Shown in pieces: positions 1 to 9,104 of a stretch of 64,000 nt of DNA. How positions within the stretch are numbered: the first letter of the stretch is position 1; each line of letters begins with the position of its first letter. Position numbers and translations under genes: made by a program. The notes under the pieces were generated by a model. That model was not told the origin of the DNA. It was given only the letters and a program-made list of their open reading frames with translations, and made no database searches. The stretch is from Actinomadura litoris (GTDB lineage Bacteria > Actinomycetota > Actinomycetes > Streptosporangiales > Streptosporangiaceae), in the NCBI RefSeq assembly GCF_009733595.1, contig NZ_WOFH01000002.1:124001-188000 (forward strand), read 5' to 3'.

Positions 1-2252
1 AGGGCGTCGCGGACGGCTTCCGCGCGCGCCCCCGGCCCGTCCAGGACGAGCGCCCGCGGATAGAGGCGCCGCAGCACCGACAGCTCGCGCGCGGTGTGGC
101 GCAGACCCGGCCCACCGGCCAGCACGGTCGGCCCGGCCACGGGTTCGACCGCCGCGGCCCGCAGCCACGCCCCCGCCGAGGGGACGACCGTGAACGGGCG
201 CCCGGCCAGCGGCGGCAGCGCCGCCCACGGCAGCCCGTGGAGCCTGCCGGGCGGGGCGATGACCAGCTCGCGGTCGCCGAGCTCCAGCTGGAGCGGGCCC
301 AGCAGGTGGCGGCCGAGGCGCTCGCGGGAGCGGGTGAACGCCGTCGCGGCCTGCGCGTCGTCCGCCGACTCCGCGAGGTGGCGGAGCGCGAGGCGCGCCA
401 TCGTGATGTGGTGCGCGGCGGCCGCGCACGTCCCGAGGCGGCGCCGCCGGACGCGCCCGTCGGCGACCGTCACCGCGTGCAGGTCGCCGCCGACCGCGAC
501 CAGCTCGACCAGCGCCCGCCCGTCCAGTGCCGCGACGACGTCGTCGAGTTCGGGCGAGCGCCGCGCGAGGCCGTCGGGCGCCCGGCGCCGGGTGTGCGCC
601 ATGACCCGCGCCTCCAGGACGGCCAGCTCCCTCGACAGCACGGACCCGACGCCCCCGCGCGCCGTGTCGGCGGTGTGCTCGACGCTGAGCGCCCGCAGGG
701 CCGTCAGCGCGGCGGCCCGCTCGGCGTCCCTGGGCGGGCGCACCCGCGCCGGACGGGCGACCGCGCGGCGCCGCTCCTCCATCGCGAACAGCTCCTGCGC
801 GGAACGGGCCAGCCCCAGGCCGAGGTCGGCCAGCTCCGTGGTGAACCCCGCCGCCCGAGCGCGCAGGTCGAGCGCGCCGAGCGCCTCCGCGTGCTCCTCG
901 GCGACCTCCAGTCCGGCCCGGACGGCGTCCATCGCGCCCTTGTGGTCCTCCAGGGCGCGGCGTTCGAGCGCGATGGCGTGCCAGGCCGCGATCCGCACCG
1001 ACGCCGGGCCGCGCATGCTCCCGATCGTCGACAGCAGGTGCCCCGCGGGCCGTCCCTGCGACAGCGCCACGCGCGCCGCGACGACCCGGGCGTCGGCCGC
1101 CGCGACGACCCAGCCGCCGTCCTGGAGCCGGTCGGCCGTGGCGACCGCCGTCCGGTACAGCAGCGGCGACCGCTCCCCGCACGCCCACCGCGCCCGCAGC
1201 AGCAGGTGCTCGGCCAGCAGCATCCAGCCGATGCGCTCCTGCTCGGCGAACTTGATCCGGGCGCGCTCCGCCGTGCCGACCGCCCGCACCGCCTCCCCGC
1301 TCGCCAGCTCGGCGTGGGCGAGCAGCAGCAGGCCGTCGGCGATGTCGCACCGGTACCCGTTCGCCGCGGCCGCCGCCAGCGCGTCCTTGAGGAGCGGGCG
1401 CGCCTCGTCCGGCAGGCCCGCCATGATGAGGGCCTCGGCCTGGTCGAACCGGCACTGCGCGAGGCGCTCGCCGACCAGGCCGCGCTCCGCCTCCGCGAAG
1501 AGGCGGAGGGCGCGCGAGACGTCTCCGCGCCGCGACATCGCGAAGCCCAGGTTGGCCTTGGCCATCGCCGTCTGGTGCGCCAGCCCGGACGCCTCGCCCA
1601 CCGCGATCGCCTCCGCGAGCATCGCCTCCGCGCCGTCGAGGTCCCCGCCCAGCGCCTGCGCCAGGCCGAGGTTGGTGAGCAGGCCGTTGAGCGCCGCCGG
1701 ATCCTCCCCGCGCCGGAGCTTGCGCAGCGCCTGCGCCGCCGCCTCCCGCGCCTCGGGGAGCCGTCCGGCGCGGGCGAGCGCGCAGGCCGTGTTCGCGGCC
1801 AGCCGGTCGGCGTCCAGGCCGCGCAGGACGGGTTCCGCCGCCGCCGCGCACGCCAGCGCCGCGCCGGCCTCGCCCCGCGCGGCGAGGAGCCCGACGAGGT
1901 TCATCCGCACCTGCGCCGCCGCGTACGGATCCGCCCAGTCCGCGGGCGCGCCCTCGGGCGGCGGGAACGGGTCGGCCGGCCCGAGCCGCTCAAGCGGGTC
2001 GAAGGGGAGGGTCAGCGGGTCGGGGACGGACGGGCTCCGCCGGCCCTCCGCCAGGTCCAGGGCGCTGTGGAGGTAGCGCAGGCCGTCGTCCAGGAGGCCC
2101 TGCTCCTTGGCCGCCAGCCCCGCCACGCGCAGCGCGAGGACCTCCTCCGCCGGCGTGGACGCGCTCTCCAGCAGCGACAGCGCGCGGGTGCGGGCCGTCA
2201 CCGGGGCCATCGCCACCAGCCGCAGCAGCGCGCGCTCTCCGGGGCCCTTCAC
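1..2252 (-). CDS. TPR-CHAT domain protein (caspase-like protease), 3' end outside window
   Basis: The frame stays open from a GTG at 2252 to the window edge, so at least 750 residues are present and the C-terminus is missing. The N-terminal two thirds are Ala/Leu-rich helical repeats of TPR character (for example the stretch around 1500-1700 reading NLGLAQALGGDLDGAEAMLA). The last 150 visible residues look like the start of a CHAT domain (LHGLPWAALPPL, then VVPSAGAW and GGPGLRHTARELSVLRRLYP). The His-Gly and Cys catalytic motifs of CHAT lie beyond the edge and cannot be checked. The GTG overlaps the stop of the preceding small gene (GTGA), so translation is probably coupled. CHAT proteins are caspase/separase-like peptidases; with a sigma factor and subtilase next door, a proteolytic signalling role is inferred. 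Confidence 0.8.
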   Translation of the reverse strand, partial: MKGPGERALLRLVAMAPVTARTRALSLLESASTPAEEVLALRVAGLAAKEQGLLDDGLRYLHSALDLAEGRRSPSVPDPLTLPFDPLERLGPADPFPPPEGAPADWADPYAAAQVRMNLVGLLAARGEAGAALACAAAAEPVLRGLDADRLAANTACALARAGRLPEAREAAAQALRKLRRGEDPAALNGLLTNLGLAQALGGDLDGAEAMLAEAIAVGEASGLAHQTAMAKANLGFAMSRRGDVSRALRLFAEAERGLVGERLAQCRFDQAEALIMAGLPDEARPLLKDALAAAAANGYRCDIADGLLLLAHAELASGEAVRAVGTAERARIKFAEQERIGWMLLAEHLLLRARWACGERSPLLYRTAVATADRLQDGGWVVAAADARVVAARVALSQGRPAGHLLSTIGSMRGPASVRIAAWHAIALERRALEDHKGAMDAVRAGLEVAEEHAEALGALDLRARAAGFTTELADLGLGLARSAQELFAMEERRRAVARPARVRPPRDAERAAALTALRALSVEHTADTARGGVGSVLSRELAVLEARVMAHTRRRAPDGLARRSPELDDVVAALDGRALVELVAVGGDLHAVTVADGRVRRRRLGTCAAAAHHITMARLALRHLAESADDAQAATAFTRSRERLGRHLLGPLQLELGDRELVIAPPGRLHGLPWAALPPLAGRPFTVVPSAGAWLRAAAVEPVAGPTVLAGGPGLRHTARELSVLRRLYPRALVLDGPGARAEAVRDA

Positions 2253-2632
2253 AGCCGGACCCAGCTCGTGACGACGGACGTCCCGTCCGGGAAGCGCAGG
2301 TCGAGGCTGACGACGCCCTCGGGGACCCGCGGGAGGCAGAACAGCCCGCCCGGCTCCACGCGCGCCGTCACCTCGCCCGGCGCGAGGCCCGGCTGGCGGA
2401 CGTGGACGTCCGCGGCCGCGGACGGGATCAGCCGCCCGGTGATCTCGCGGACGCCGCCGCCGCGGACGCCGGAGGCGACCCGCCCGGCGAGGTCGCCGGT
2501 GAGCCCCGCCAGCACGGAGGAGGGGGCCCGCCAGGCGAGCGCGGAGCGCCCCGCCGCGAGGACGCCCTCCGGGAGGGGGTCGAGGGTCTCGAACGCGGCC
2601 CGCACGCGCGCGAGCAGTTCGTCGTCGTTCAC
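2249..2632 (-). CDS. Small protein between ECF sigma factor and CHAT protease
   Basis: 127 residues from a GTG at 2632 that overlaps the sigma-factor stop (GTGA); its own stop overlaps the start of the CHAT gene in the same way. A much longer frame reaching back to 3088 only reads through the sigma gene and is not used. The N-terminus (LLARVRAAFETLDPLPEGVL, then AAGRSALAWR) is acidic and helical; the C-terminal half looks like a beta-sandwich of about 60 residues ending in Trp-Val-Arg-Leu. I know similar proteins with a 'DPxPxxVxxAAR' start beside actinobacterial ECF sigma factors, but no function. Its position between a sigma factor and a protease suggests an adaptor, anti-sigma-like partner or protease substrate; that is inference. 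Confidence 0.75.
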   Translation of the reverse strand: MNDDELLARVRAAFETLDPLPEGVLAAGRSALAWRAPSSVLAGLTGDLAGRVASGVRGGGVREITGRLIPSAAADVHVRQPGLAPGEVTARVEPGGLFCLPRVPEGVVSLDLRFPDGTSVVTSWVRL

Positions 2633-3150
2633 CGGACGAGCCCGCGCAGCGTCTCCAGGCAGCGCGCCCGGGTCGGTCCGACGCTGCCGACCGGGATGCG
2701 CAGCGCCGCCGCCAGATCGGCCTGGCCCGCGTTCTGCGCGACCATCCGCAGCAGCACCTGGCAGCGCCGGGGGAGCGTGGCGATGGCCGTGGCCACCTGC
2801 CCGAGGCGCTCCCGGGCAAGCACCACCTGGTCGGGCGCCGCCTCGGGCGCCGCCACGACCAGCGGCGGCAGGTCGCGCGCCGCGCGCGCCGCCAGCCGCG
2901 CGCTCTCGTGCCGCGCGGTCGTGGCGAGCCACGCGCCGACCGCCGCCGGGGAGCGCAGCCCGTCCATCCGCTCCACCAGCCGCAGCCAGGTGGTCTGCAC
3001 CACGTCGCCGGAGTCGGCGTCGCCGAGCCCGTGCCCGCGCGCGATCGCCCAGAGCATCCCGCTGTAGCGCTCGACCAGCCGGGCCCACGCGGCGCCGTCG
3101 CCGTCGCGGGCCCGGTCCATCAGTTCGTCCGTCCCGTCTTGCAGGGCCAT
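2629..3150 (-). CDS. ECF-type RNA polymerase sigma factor
   Basis: 173 residues, the usual ECF size. Sigma region 2 spans about residues 8-95 (LVERYSGMLWAIARGHG; DVVQTTWLRLVERMDGLRSP), and sigma region 4 about 115-170, with the helix-turn-helix QADLAAALRIPVGSVGPTRA. The ATG follows a strong GGAGGAGA ribosome site. It begins a run of three overlapping genes (sigma, small protein, CHAT) and lies 94 bp downstream of a subtilase gene on the same strand. No zinc-finger anti-sigma gene is visible, so control may come from the small protein or by proteolysis. It presumably directs transcription of its own cluster or of stress genes; targets cannot be seen. Confidence 0.93.
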   Translation of the reverse strand: MALQDGTDELMDRARDGDGAAWARLVERYSGMLWAIARGHGLGDADSGDVVQTTWLRLVERMDGLRSPAAVGAWLATTARHESARLAARAARDLPPLVVAAPEAAPDQVVLARERLGQVATAIATLPRRCQVLLRMVAQNAGQADLAAALRIPVGSVGPTRARCLETLRGLVR

Positions 3151-3244
3151 CGAAGTCTCCTCCGGAGGCCCCCCGCTCCGTTCAACCTAGGGCTTCGGTG
3201 ACGGTTCCGGCACCCTCGGTTACCGGTTCGCGGCCGTGCCGTGC

Positions 3245-4384
3245 TCAAGAACTGATGATTACCCCGAGGTCGGGAAGGGTAGGACGACGTGCCGGGTCCA
3301 GCACCCGGTCGGCCGCCGCCACCGCGTCGAGGTCCTCGCGCGCGGCCAGACCGGCGATCCGCCCCGCGACGGCCGGTGCCGCGAACGAGGTCCCGCTCCA
3401 GCTCGCGTAGCCGTGGAAGTCGGCGGCGCGGCCGTCGAAGTCGACGTAGCTGCTGGTCACGTCCACACCCTGGGCGCACGCGTCCACCCACCAGCCGTAG
3501 TTGGAGAACCGCGCGCGGTCCGCGCCGTCCAGCGCCGCGACGCCCACCACCGGCCCCAGCGCGGCGGGCCAGAACGGCCGGTCGGACGCGGCGTTGCCCG
3601 CGCACGCCACCACGACCGTCCGGCGGCCGAGCGCCGCGACCGCCCGCGCCAGCACCGGGGACGGCCGGTCGTCGAAGGTGTGGCAGCCGAGCGAGAGGTT
3701 GACGACGTCCGCGCCGCCCCACGCCGCCAGCCAGGTGAGCGCCCGGATCACCGCCGCCTCGTCGCCGACGCCGTCGCCGCCGATGACGCGCCGGGCCCGC
3801 AGCCGCGCCGACGGCGCGTGCCGCAGCACCACGCCCGCGATGAACGTGCCGTGCCCGGCCTGCGCGTCCAGTTCGGCGTCGAGGTCGGCGTCCAGGACCT
3901 CGGCGACCTCCTCGCGCTGCTCGCGGAACCAGTCGGCGTCCTCGTACCAGGGGTGCGGCGACAGGCCCGTGTCCAGGATCGCCACCGTGACGTCCCGCCG
4001 GGTCGGCCCGGCCTCCGGCGCCGGGACGGGGTCCGCCGGGCGCGCCAGGTCGGCTGGCCCGCTCCACCACAGCGGCTGCCCGAGCACGAGGTGGTTGGGC
4101 GACACGCTCATCCGCCGGTGCCGCCCGTCCCCGGCCAGCTCGGCGGTGAGCTCGCACACGTCCACCTTCAGCGGCGCCCGCAGCCGCAGCCGCGTGACGC
4201 CCTCCTCGTCGTGCCGCGACTCGTACCAGCGGCGGACCCGGTCCTGCGCCGCGCCCGCGTCCTGCTCCGCGACGAGGATCTGGTCACGGCGGACCAGCGC
4301 GGGACGTCCCGGCACCGGCTCCACCACCACGGCGTCCGGGTGCCGCTCCAGCACCCGCTCCAGCCGTGCCTGCTGATCGAACAT
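3245..4384 (-). CDS. S8 family (subtilisin-like) serine peptidase, cytoplasmic
   Basis: 379 residues from the ATG at 4384 (MFDQQARLERVL), preceded by GAGGAT; longer upstream frames lack a better start. The catalytic triad is complete: Asp in VAILDTGLSPH, His in GHGTFIAGVV and Ser in GTSFAAPAVAG. The first ~130 residues are not a normal secreted propeptide and there is no signal peptide or C-terminal anchor, so it probably acts in the cytoplasm. It precedes the sigma-factor gene on the same strand with a 94-bp gap, so all four genes may be co-transcribed. A second protease beside a CHAT protease suggests a proteolytic relay rather than nutrition. Confidence 0.92.
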   Translation of the reverse strand: MFDQQARLERVLERHPDAVVVEPVPGRPALVRRDQILVAEQDAGAAQDRVRRWYESRHDEEGVTRLRLRAPLKVDVCELTAELAGDGRHRRMSVSPNHLVLGQPLWWSGPADLARPADPVPAPEAGPTRRDVTVAILDTGLSPHPWYEDADWFREQREEVAEVLDADLDAELDAQAGHGTFIAGVVLRHAPSARLRARRVIGGDGVGDEAAVIRALTWLAAWGGADVVNLSLGCHTFDDRPSPVLARAVAALGRRTVVVACAGNAASDRPFWPAALGPVVGVAALDGADRARFSNYGWWVDACAQGVDVTSSYVDFDGRAADFHGYASWSGTSFAAPAVAGRIAGLAAREDLDAVAAADRVLDPARRPTLPDLGVIISS

Positions 4385-4712
4385 CGATCCTCGCTTTCGC
4401 TGTTCCCGTGTGTGAGGTCCGTTCTCGAACTCATCGTGCCGGACCCGTGACACCCGGTGACACTTGATCGCGAAAGCCGCCCGCGGGGCCGGCGCCCTTC
4501 GGGCCTTGCCCTGCGCGGCACCCCTCCCGCGCCCTAACCTGGGCGGTCGAGGACCGTGAACGGTGCGCATCCCGTGGTCAAGGGTTCGACAAACAGCGAA
4601 CTCACGGTGGTGCGACAGGTGCCGATGATGCACAATGAGGGACGCGGACGCCGACTTGGGACGTACGAGGCCGTAGGGGAAGACGAGCCTCGGTACAGAT
4701 CCAGGAGGTCCG
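4385..4712. promoter_or_regulatory. Divergent intergenic region between subtilase and DUF3145 genes
   Basis: 328 bp without a gene, holding the divergent promoters of the subtilase cluster and the DUF3145 gene. Two GTGACAC heptamers 10 bp apart lie at 4447-4453 and 4457-4463, nearer the subtilase side, and could be a regulator site. I cannot assign -35/-10 elements with confidence. Confidence 0.35.
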
Positions 4713-5207
4713 GTGACCGCACGTGGCGTTTTCTACGTCCACTCCGCGCCACCTGCGCTGAGCCCGCATGTCGAGTGGGCCGCCGCAGGTGTTCTCGGTG
4801 TGCCCGTTTCCCTTGAATGGGCCGATCAGGCGGCGGCGCCGGGAACGCTGCGCGCCGAGCTTCATTGGGAGGGCAAGCCGGGCACCGCGGCGGGAATCAC
4901 GTCCGCGCTGCGCAACTGGAAACTGCTGCGATTCGAGGCCACCGAGGATCCCACGCCCGGGTGCGACGGGGTCCGCTACAGCTTCACCCCGTCCCTCGGG
5001 GTGTTCACGGGCGTGATCGGCGCCAGCGGCGACATCATGGTCCCCGAGGACCGGCTCCGCTCGGTCATGGCCAACGCCGCCGTGGGCAAGGCGACGCTGG
5101 AGCACGAGCTCGACCGCCTCCTCGGCACGCCGTGGGACAACGAGCTCGAACCCTTCCGCCGCGCCGGCGACGGGGCTCCCGTCCGCTGGCTGCACGCCGC
5201 GGTCTGA
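4713..5207 (+). CDS. DUF3145 family protein
   Basis: 164 residues from a GTG with a clear AGGAGG site 7 bp upstream. It matches the actinobacterial DUF3145 family over its whole length (start TARGVFYVHSAPPALSPHVE; central LRAELHWEGKPGTA and NWKLLRFEATEDPTPG). Members are cytoplasmic, about 165 residues, of unknown function, and usually lie close to the fatty-acid synthase genes in actinomycetes, as here, where it converges on fabF. No membrane segment or signal peptide is present. Confidence 0.9.
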   Translation: MTARGVFYVHSAPPALSPHVEWAAAGVLGVPVSLEWADQAAAPGTLRAELHWEGKPGTAAGITSALRNWKLLRFEATEDPTPGCDGVRYSFTPSLGVFTGVIGASGDIMVPEDRLRSVMANAAVGKATLEHELDRLLGTPWDNELEPFRRAGDGAPVRWLHAAV

Positions 5208-5383
5208 CGCCGGACGAGGAGCGCGCCCGTCCCCGCACCGCGCGCGCCCCGCATTCCGGACCGGGCTCATGGCACGTGCGCCCCGCCGCGCCGCACCGGG
5301 CGCGCCGGGGCGCCCGTCGTCTATCCCGGACCTCGCCGCCCGGCCGCCTGGGAGCCGGGCGCCCGAGGCTCAGTGAGACGACA

Positions 5384-5418
5384 GGACGGCCCGGTGAGCC
5401 GAGCTCACCGGGCCGTCC
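5384..5418 (-). terminator. Hairpin terminator downstream of fabF
   Basis: A perfect 16-bp inverted repeat (GGACGGCCCGGTGAGC and its complement) with a 3-nt loop, 46 bp after the fabF stop. There is no long T-run, as is usual in GC-rich actinomycetes. It can serve both the fab operon and the converging DUF3145 gene. Confidence 0.75.
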
Positions 5419-5464
5419 CGCTGCGTGCGCGGCGCTACTGCGCGGCGTTGTTACGTGCCAGGTG

Positions 5465-6772
5465 TCAGAGCGCCCGCCGGAAGGCGACCGACACGTTGTG
5501 CCCGCCGAAGCCGAACGAGTTGTTCAGCGCCGCGGCCGGGCCGTCGGGGAGCTTGCGCGGTTCGCCCCGCGCGATGTCGAGATCGACCTCGTCGTCGATG
5601 TCGTCCAGGTTGGCGACGGGTGGCACGATCCCGTCCCGCAGCGCCAGGATCGTGAAGATCGACTCCAGTGCGCCCGCGCCGCCGAGCAGGTGCCCGGTCA
5701 TCGACTTGGTCGCGGTGATGATCACCTTGCGGGCGGCCTCCTCGCCGAGCCCGGCCTTGATGGAGGCCAGTTCGGCGACGTCGCCCGCCGGGGTGGAGGT
5801 GGCGTGCGCGTTGATGTGCACGATCTCCTCGGGCGCCAGGTCGGCGTCGGCGAGGGCCCGCCGCATCGCCTTGGCCTGCCCCGCGCCGGTCGGGTCGGGC
5901 AGCACGATGTCGTAGGCGTCGCCGGAGTAGCCGCAGCCCGCGACGATGCCGTGGACCTGCGCGCCGCGCGCCCGCGCGTGCTCCTCCGACTCCAGGATCA
6001 TGACGGCCGCGCCCTCGCCGAGGACGAACCCGTCACGGTTCTTGTCGTAGGGGCGGGACGCGCGCTCCGGCTCGTCGTTGCGGGTCGACATCGCGCGCAT
6101 GGAACCGAACGAGGCCATCTGGAGGGGGTGTATGCACGACTCCGTGCCCCCGCAGATGATGACGTCGGCGCGGCCCGCGCGGATCATGTCGACGGCGTAG
6201 CCGACGGCCTCGCCGCTGGACGCGCAGGCGCTGACCAGGGCGTGCGAGCCGGCCATCGCGCCGAACTCGATGCCCACGTGCCCGGACGCGCCGTTCGGCA
6301 TCAGCATCGGGACCGTGAAGGGCGAGACCCGCGACCAGCCCTTCTCCTTGTACACGTCGTAGCTGTCGAGCGCCGTGTGCAGGCCGCCGATGCCGCTGGA
6401 GACCACGACGCCGAGGCGCTCGCCGTCCACCACGAAGCCGCCGTCGACTCCGGCGGGTGACTCCTCCTTGCGGGACCGGCGGGTCACCGGCTTGGCGAAG
6501 CCGGCGCTCGTCCACGCCTCCCGCGCGGCGATCAGCGCGATCGACTGGTTGCGGTCGAGCTTGCGCAGGAGTTGCTTCGGCATCACCTCCGAGGGGTCCA
6601 CCGCGAGCGTCGCGGCGAACCGCACCGGCAGGTTCTCGACGTCGTCCCACGGCAGCGGGCGGATGCCCGACTTGCCGGCGAGCAGGGCCGACCACGTCGA
6701 CGGAAGGTCCCCGCCGAGCGGGGTCGTGGCCCCGAAACCGGTCACGACGACTGTGGTCTTGCTCGTGCTCAT
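5465..6772 (-). CDS. fabF: 3-oxoacyl-[ACP] synthase II
   Basis: 435 residues, slightly longer than the usual ~412. Catalyses condensation of malonyl-ACP with acyl-ACP during fatty-acid elongation. The thiolase-fold active site is complete: Cys in VSACASSGEA, His in HINAHATSTPAGD and His in TKSMTGHLLGGAGA, with the C-terminal glycine signature NNSFGFGGHN. It is the last gene of fabD-fabH-acpP-fabF, 76 bp after acpP, and is followed by a strong hairpin. Start ATG at 6772 gives the expected MSTSKTTVVVTGFGATTPLG terminus. Confidence 0.97.
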   Translation of the reverse strand: MSTSKTTVVVTGFGATTPLGGDLPSTWSALLAGKSGIRPLPWDDVENLPVRFAATLAVDPSEVMPKQLLRKLDRNQSIALIAAREAWTSAGFAKPVTRRSRKEESPAGVDGGFVVDGERLGVVVSSGIGGLHTALDSYDVYKEKGWSRVSPFTVPMLMPNGASGHVGIEFGAMAGSHALVSACASSGEAVGYAVDMIRAGRADVIICGGTESCIHPLQMASFGSMRAMSTRNDEPERASRPYDKNRDGFVLGEGAAVMILESEEHARARGAQVHGIVAGCGYSGDAYDIVLPDPTGAGQAKAMRRALADADLAPEEIVHINAHATSTPAGDVAELASIKAGLGEEAARKVIITATKSMTGHLLGGAGALESIFTILALRDGIVPPVANLDDIDDEVDLDIARGEPRKLPDGPAAALNNSFGFGGHNVSVAFRRAL

Positions 6773-6848
6773 GCGTGGTGCTCCTTGCGAACGGGAGGCG
6801 GGTGGGCCTGGCGCGCCGCACCGCTCGGCGGCGCGCCGTCCCCGCGGT

Positions 6849-7100
6849 TCAGCTCTGCAGCTTCTGGACGAAGTTGATGACGTCCTGGACCGTCTTGAGG
6901 TTGCGCAGCTCGTCGTCGGGGATCTCGACGCCGAACTGGTCCTGGGCGGACACGGCGATCTCCACCATCGACAGCGAGTCGATGTCGAGGTCGTCGATGA
7001 AGTTCTTGTCCGGGGTGACCTCCGCCTTGTCGACCCCGACGATCTCGTCGATGATCTCGGCGATGCCGGCCAGGATCTGCTCTTCGGTGGCGACTGCCAT
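6849..7100 (-). CDS. acpP: Acyl carrier protein
   Basis: 83 residues, acidic, with the phosphopantetheine attachment serine in DIDSLSMVEI. It carries the growing acyl chain for the type II fatty-acid synthase. It lies between fabH (54 bp upstream) and fabF (76 bp downstream). Ribosome site GAAGGAGAA precedes the ATG. Confidence 0.97.
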   Translation of the reverse strand: MAVATEEQILAGIAEIIDEIVGVDKAEVTPDKNFIDDLDIDSLSMVEIAVSAQDQFGVEIPDDELRNLKTVQDVINFVQKLQS

Positions 7101-7154
7101 GGTGCGGGTTCTCCTTCGATGGGGTTGGTCCAGAGCTGTGCGGCGCGGGCGCGC

Positions 7155-8123
7155 CTACGGGATCTGGATGACTTGGGCGGCGTAGGACAGCCCGGCGCCG
7201 AACCCGACCAGCAGGGCCGGGGCGCCGGACGGCACGTCGCCGCGCTCGATCATGTGGGACAGGGCCAGCGGGATGGAGGCGCCCGAGGTGTTGCCCGAGT
7301 GGATGATGTCGTCGGCGACGACGGCGTTGACCGCCTTCATCTTGCGGGCGATCGCCTGGATGATCCGCAGGTTGGCCTGGTGCGGGACGATCGCGGCGAG
7401 GTCCTCGGGGGCGATGCCGGCGCGCTCGCACGCCTCCCGCGCGACCGGGGCGATGGCGGTGGTCGCCCAGCGGAAGACCGCCTGCCCCTCCTGCCGGATG
7501 AACGAGTGCCGGTCGTCAATGATGATCTTGTCGAAGCCGTCCCCGGCGCTGCCCCACACCACCGGGCCGATGCCGGGGGAGTCGCTGCCGGTCACGACCG
7601 CCGCGCCCGCGCCGTCGGCGAAGATGATGCAGGTGGAGCGGTCGGTCCAGTCGATCCACTGGGACATCTTCTCCGAGCCGATCACCAGCACGTTGCGGGC
7701 GCTGCCGGCGCGGACCGCCGAGCTCGCGGTGCCGAGCGCGTAGCAGAACCCGGCGCAGGCGGCGTTGATGTCGAACGCGCCGGGCGCCTTGATGCCGAGC
7801 CGGTGCGCGACGGCGGGCGCGTGGCCCGGCATCGGCGACTCGGCCGAGCAGGTCGCGAGGATGACCAGGTCGATGTCGGAGGGGGCGAGCCCGCTGCCGG
7901 CGAGCGCCTTCGCGCCCGCCTGCACGCCCAGCTCGACGATCCCCTCGTCGTCGCCGGCGACGCGCCGCTCGGCGATGCCGACGCGGCTGCGGATCCACTC
8001 GTCGTTGGTGTCGACGGTCTTGGACAGCTCGTCGTTGGTGACGATCCGGGCGGGCTGGTAGTCGCCGAAGGCGAGGATGCGGGCGCCGGCGGTGACCTCG
8101 GGAATGCGCAGTGCGGGGGTCAT
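7155..8123 (-). CDS. fabH: 3-oxoacyl-[ACP] synthase III
   Basis: 322 residues from the ATG at 8123, which overlaps the fabD stop (ATGA). It starts fatty-acid synthesis by condensing a short acyl-CoA with malonyl-ACP; in actinomycetes it usually accepts branched starters. The catalytic triad is present: Cys in INAACAGFCYALG, His in VPHQANLRII and Asn in HSGNTSGASIP. The C-terminus GFGAGLSYAAQVI is typical. A longer frame to 9092 merely reads through fabD. Confidence 0.97.
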   Translation of the reverse strand: MTPALRIPEVTAGARILAFGDYQPARIVTNDELSKTVDTNDEWIRSRVGIAERRVAGDDEGIVELGVQAGAKALAGSGLAPSDIDLVILATCSAESPMPGHAPAVAHRLGIKAPGAFDINAACAGFCYALGTASSAVRAGSARNVLVIGSEKMSQWIDWTDRSTCIIFADGAGAAVVTGSDSPGIGPVVWGSAGDGFDKIIIDDRHSFIRQEGQAVFRWATTAIAPVAREACERAGIAPEDLAAIVPHQANLRIIQAIARKMKAVNAVVADDIIHSGNTSGASIPLALSHMIERGDVPSGAPALLVGFGAGLSYAAQVIQIP

Positions 8124-9043
8124 GACGTGTGAGCCTCGATCAGTTCGCGGGCCTTGTCGAGCTCGGCGGGTGTCTTGAGGGCGAGCCGCTCCACGCCGTC
8201 GAGGGCGCGGCGGGCGAGGCCGGTCAGCGTCCCGGCGGGCGGCAGCTCGATGATCGCGGTGACGCCGAGCTCCCGCATCGTGTCCATGCACGCGTCCCAG
8301 CGGACGGGCGCGCTGACCTGCTCGACGAGCCGTCCGAGGAACTCCCGGCCGGACGCGACGGCGGCGCCGTCGCGGTTCTGGAGCAGCGTCGTGCGCGGGT
8401 CCGCCACGGGGGCGCCCGGCGCGAGCGCGCGGAGCCGGTCGACCGCGGGGGCCATGTGCTCGGTGTGGAACGCTCCGGCGACCGACAGGGACCGCAGCCG
8501 CGCCTTGGCGGGCGGGTCCTCGGCGAACGCGGCGAGGGCCTCGACGGTCCCGGCGGCCACGACCTGGCCGGCGCCGTTGACGTTGGCGGGGGTGAGCCCG
8601 TGCTTGTCGATCGATTCGAGCACCTCGTCGGCCTCGCCGCCGAGCACGGCGGTCATGCCGGTGTCGGTGACGGCGGCGGCCTCGGCCATCGCCCGGCCCC
8701 GCTCCCGGACCAGCACCAGCGCCGCCTCGGGCGTCAGCACCCCGGCGATCGCGGCGGCCGACAGCTCGCCGACGCTGTGCCCGGCGACCACGTCCGGCTT
8801 CCCGGGCCCGCCGGCCGGGTAGAGCGTCTCGAAGGCGGCGAGCGCCGCGGCGACCAGCAGCGGCTGGGCGACGGCGGTGTCGCGGATCTCCTCGGCGTCC
8901 GCGGTCGTCCCGTAGCGGACCAGGTCGAGGCCGGTGACGGCCGACCACCAGGCCAGGCGGTCGGCGACTCCGGGTATCTCTAGCCACGGCTGAAGGAAGC
9001 CGGGGGTCTGGGCGCCCTGGCCGGGCGATGCGAGGAGGATCAC
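8120..9043 (-). CDS. fabD: Malonyl-CoA:ACP transacylase
   Basis: 307 residues from a GTG at 9043. Loads malonate onto the acyl carrier protein. Motifs: GQGAQ near the N-terminus, the nucleophile elbow GHSVGEL, and the catalytic histidine region VAGAFHTEHMAP. First gene of the biosynthetic part of the operon; its stop overlaps fabH. The 100 bp before it hold a palindrome that may bind the upstream-encoded regulator. Confidence 0.96.
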   Translation of the reverse strand: MILLASPGQGAQTPGFLQPWLEIPGVADRLAWWSAVTGLDLVRYGTTADAEEIRDTAVAQPLLVAAALAAFETLYPAGGPGKPDVVAGHSVGELSAAAIAGVLTPEAALVLVRERGRAMAEAAAVTDTGMTAVLGGEADEVLESIDKHGLTPANVNGAGQVVAAGTVEALAAFAEDPPAKARLRSLSVAGAFHTEHMAPAVDRLRALAPGAPVADPRTTLLQNRDGAAVASGREFLGRLVEQVSAPVRWDACMDTMRELGVTAIIELPPAGTLTGLARRALDGVERLALKTPAELDKARELIEAHTS

Positions 9044-9104
9044 GCGGACCAGCCTGCCGGTATCGCCCCCACATTCCGATGCCGATCGGCACGAACTTTG
9101 GTCA

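Noticed and set aside
94..3410. Very long plus-strand frames opposite the CHAT/sigma/subtilase genes
   Set aside because: Arg/Pro/Ala-only composition and no domain sense; the minus-strand frames carry clear motifs.
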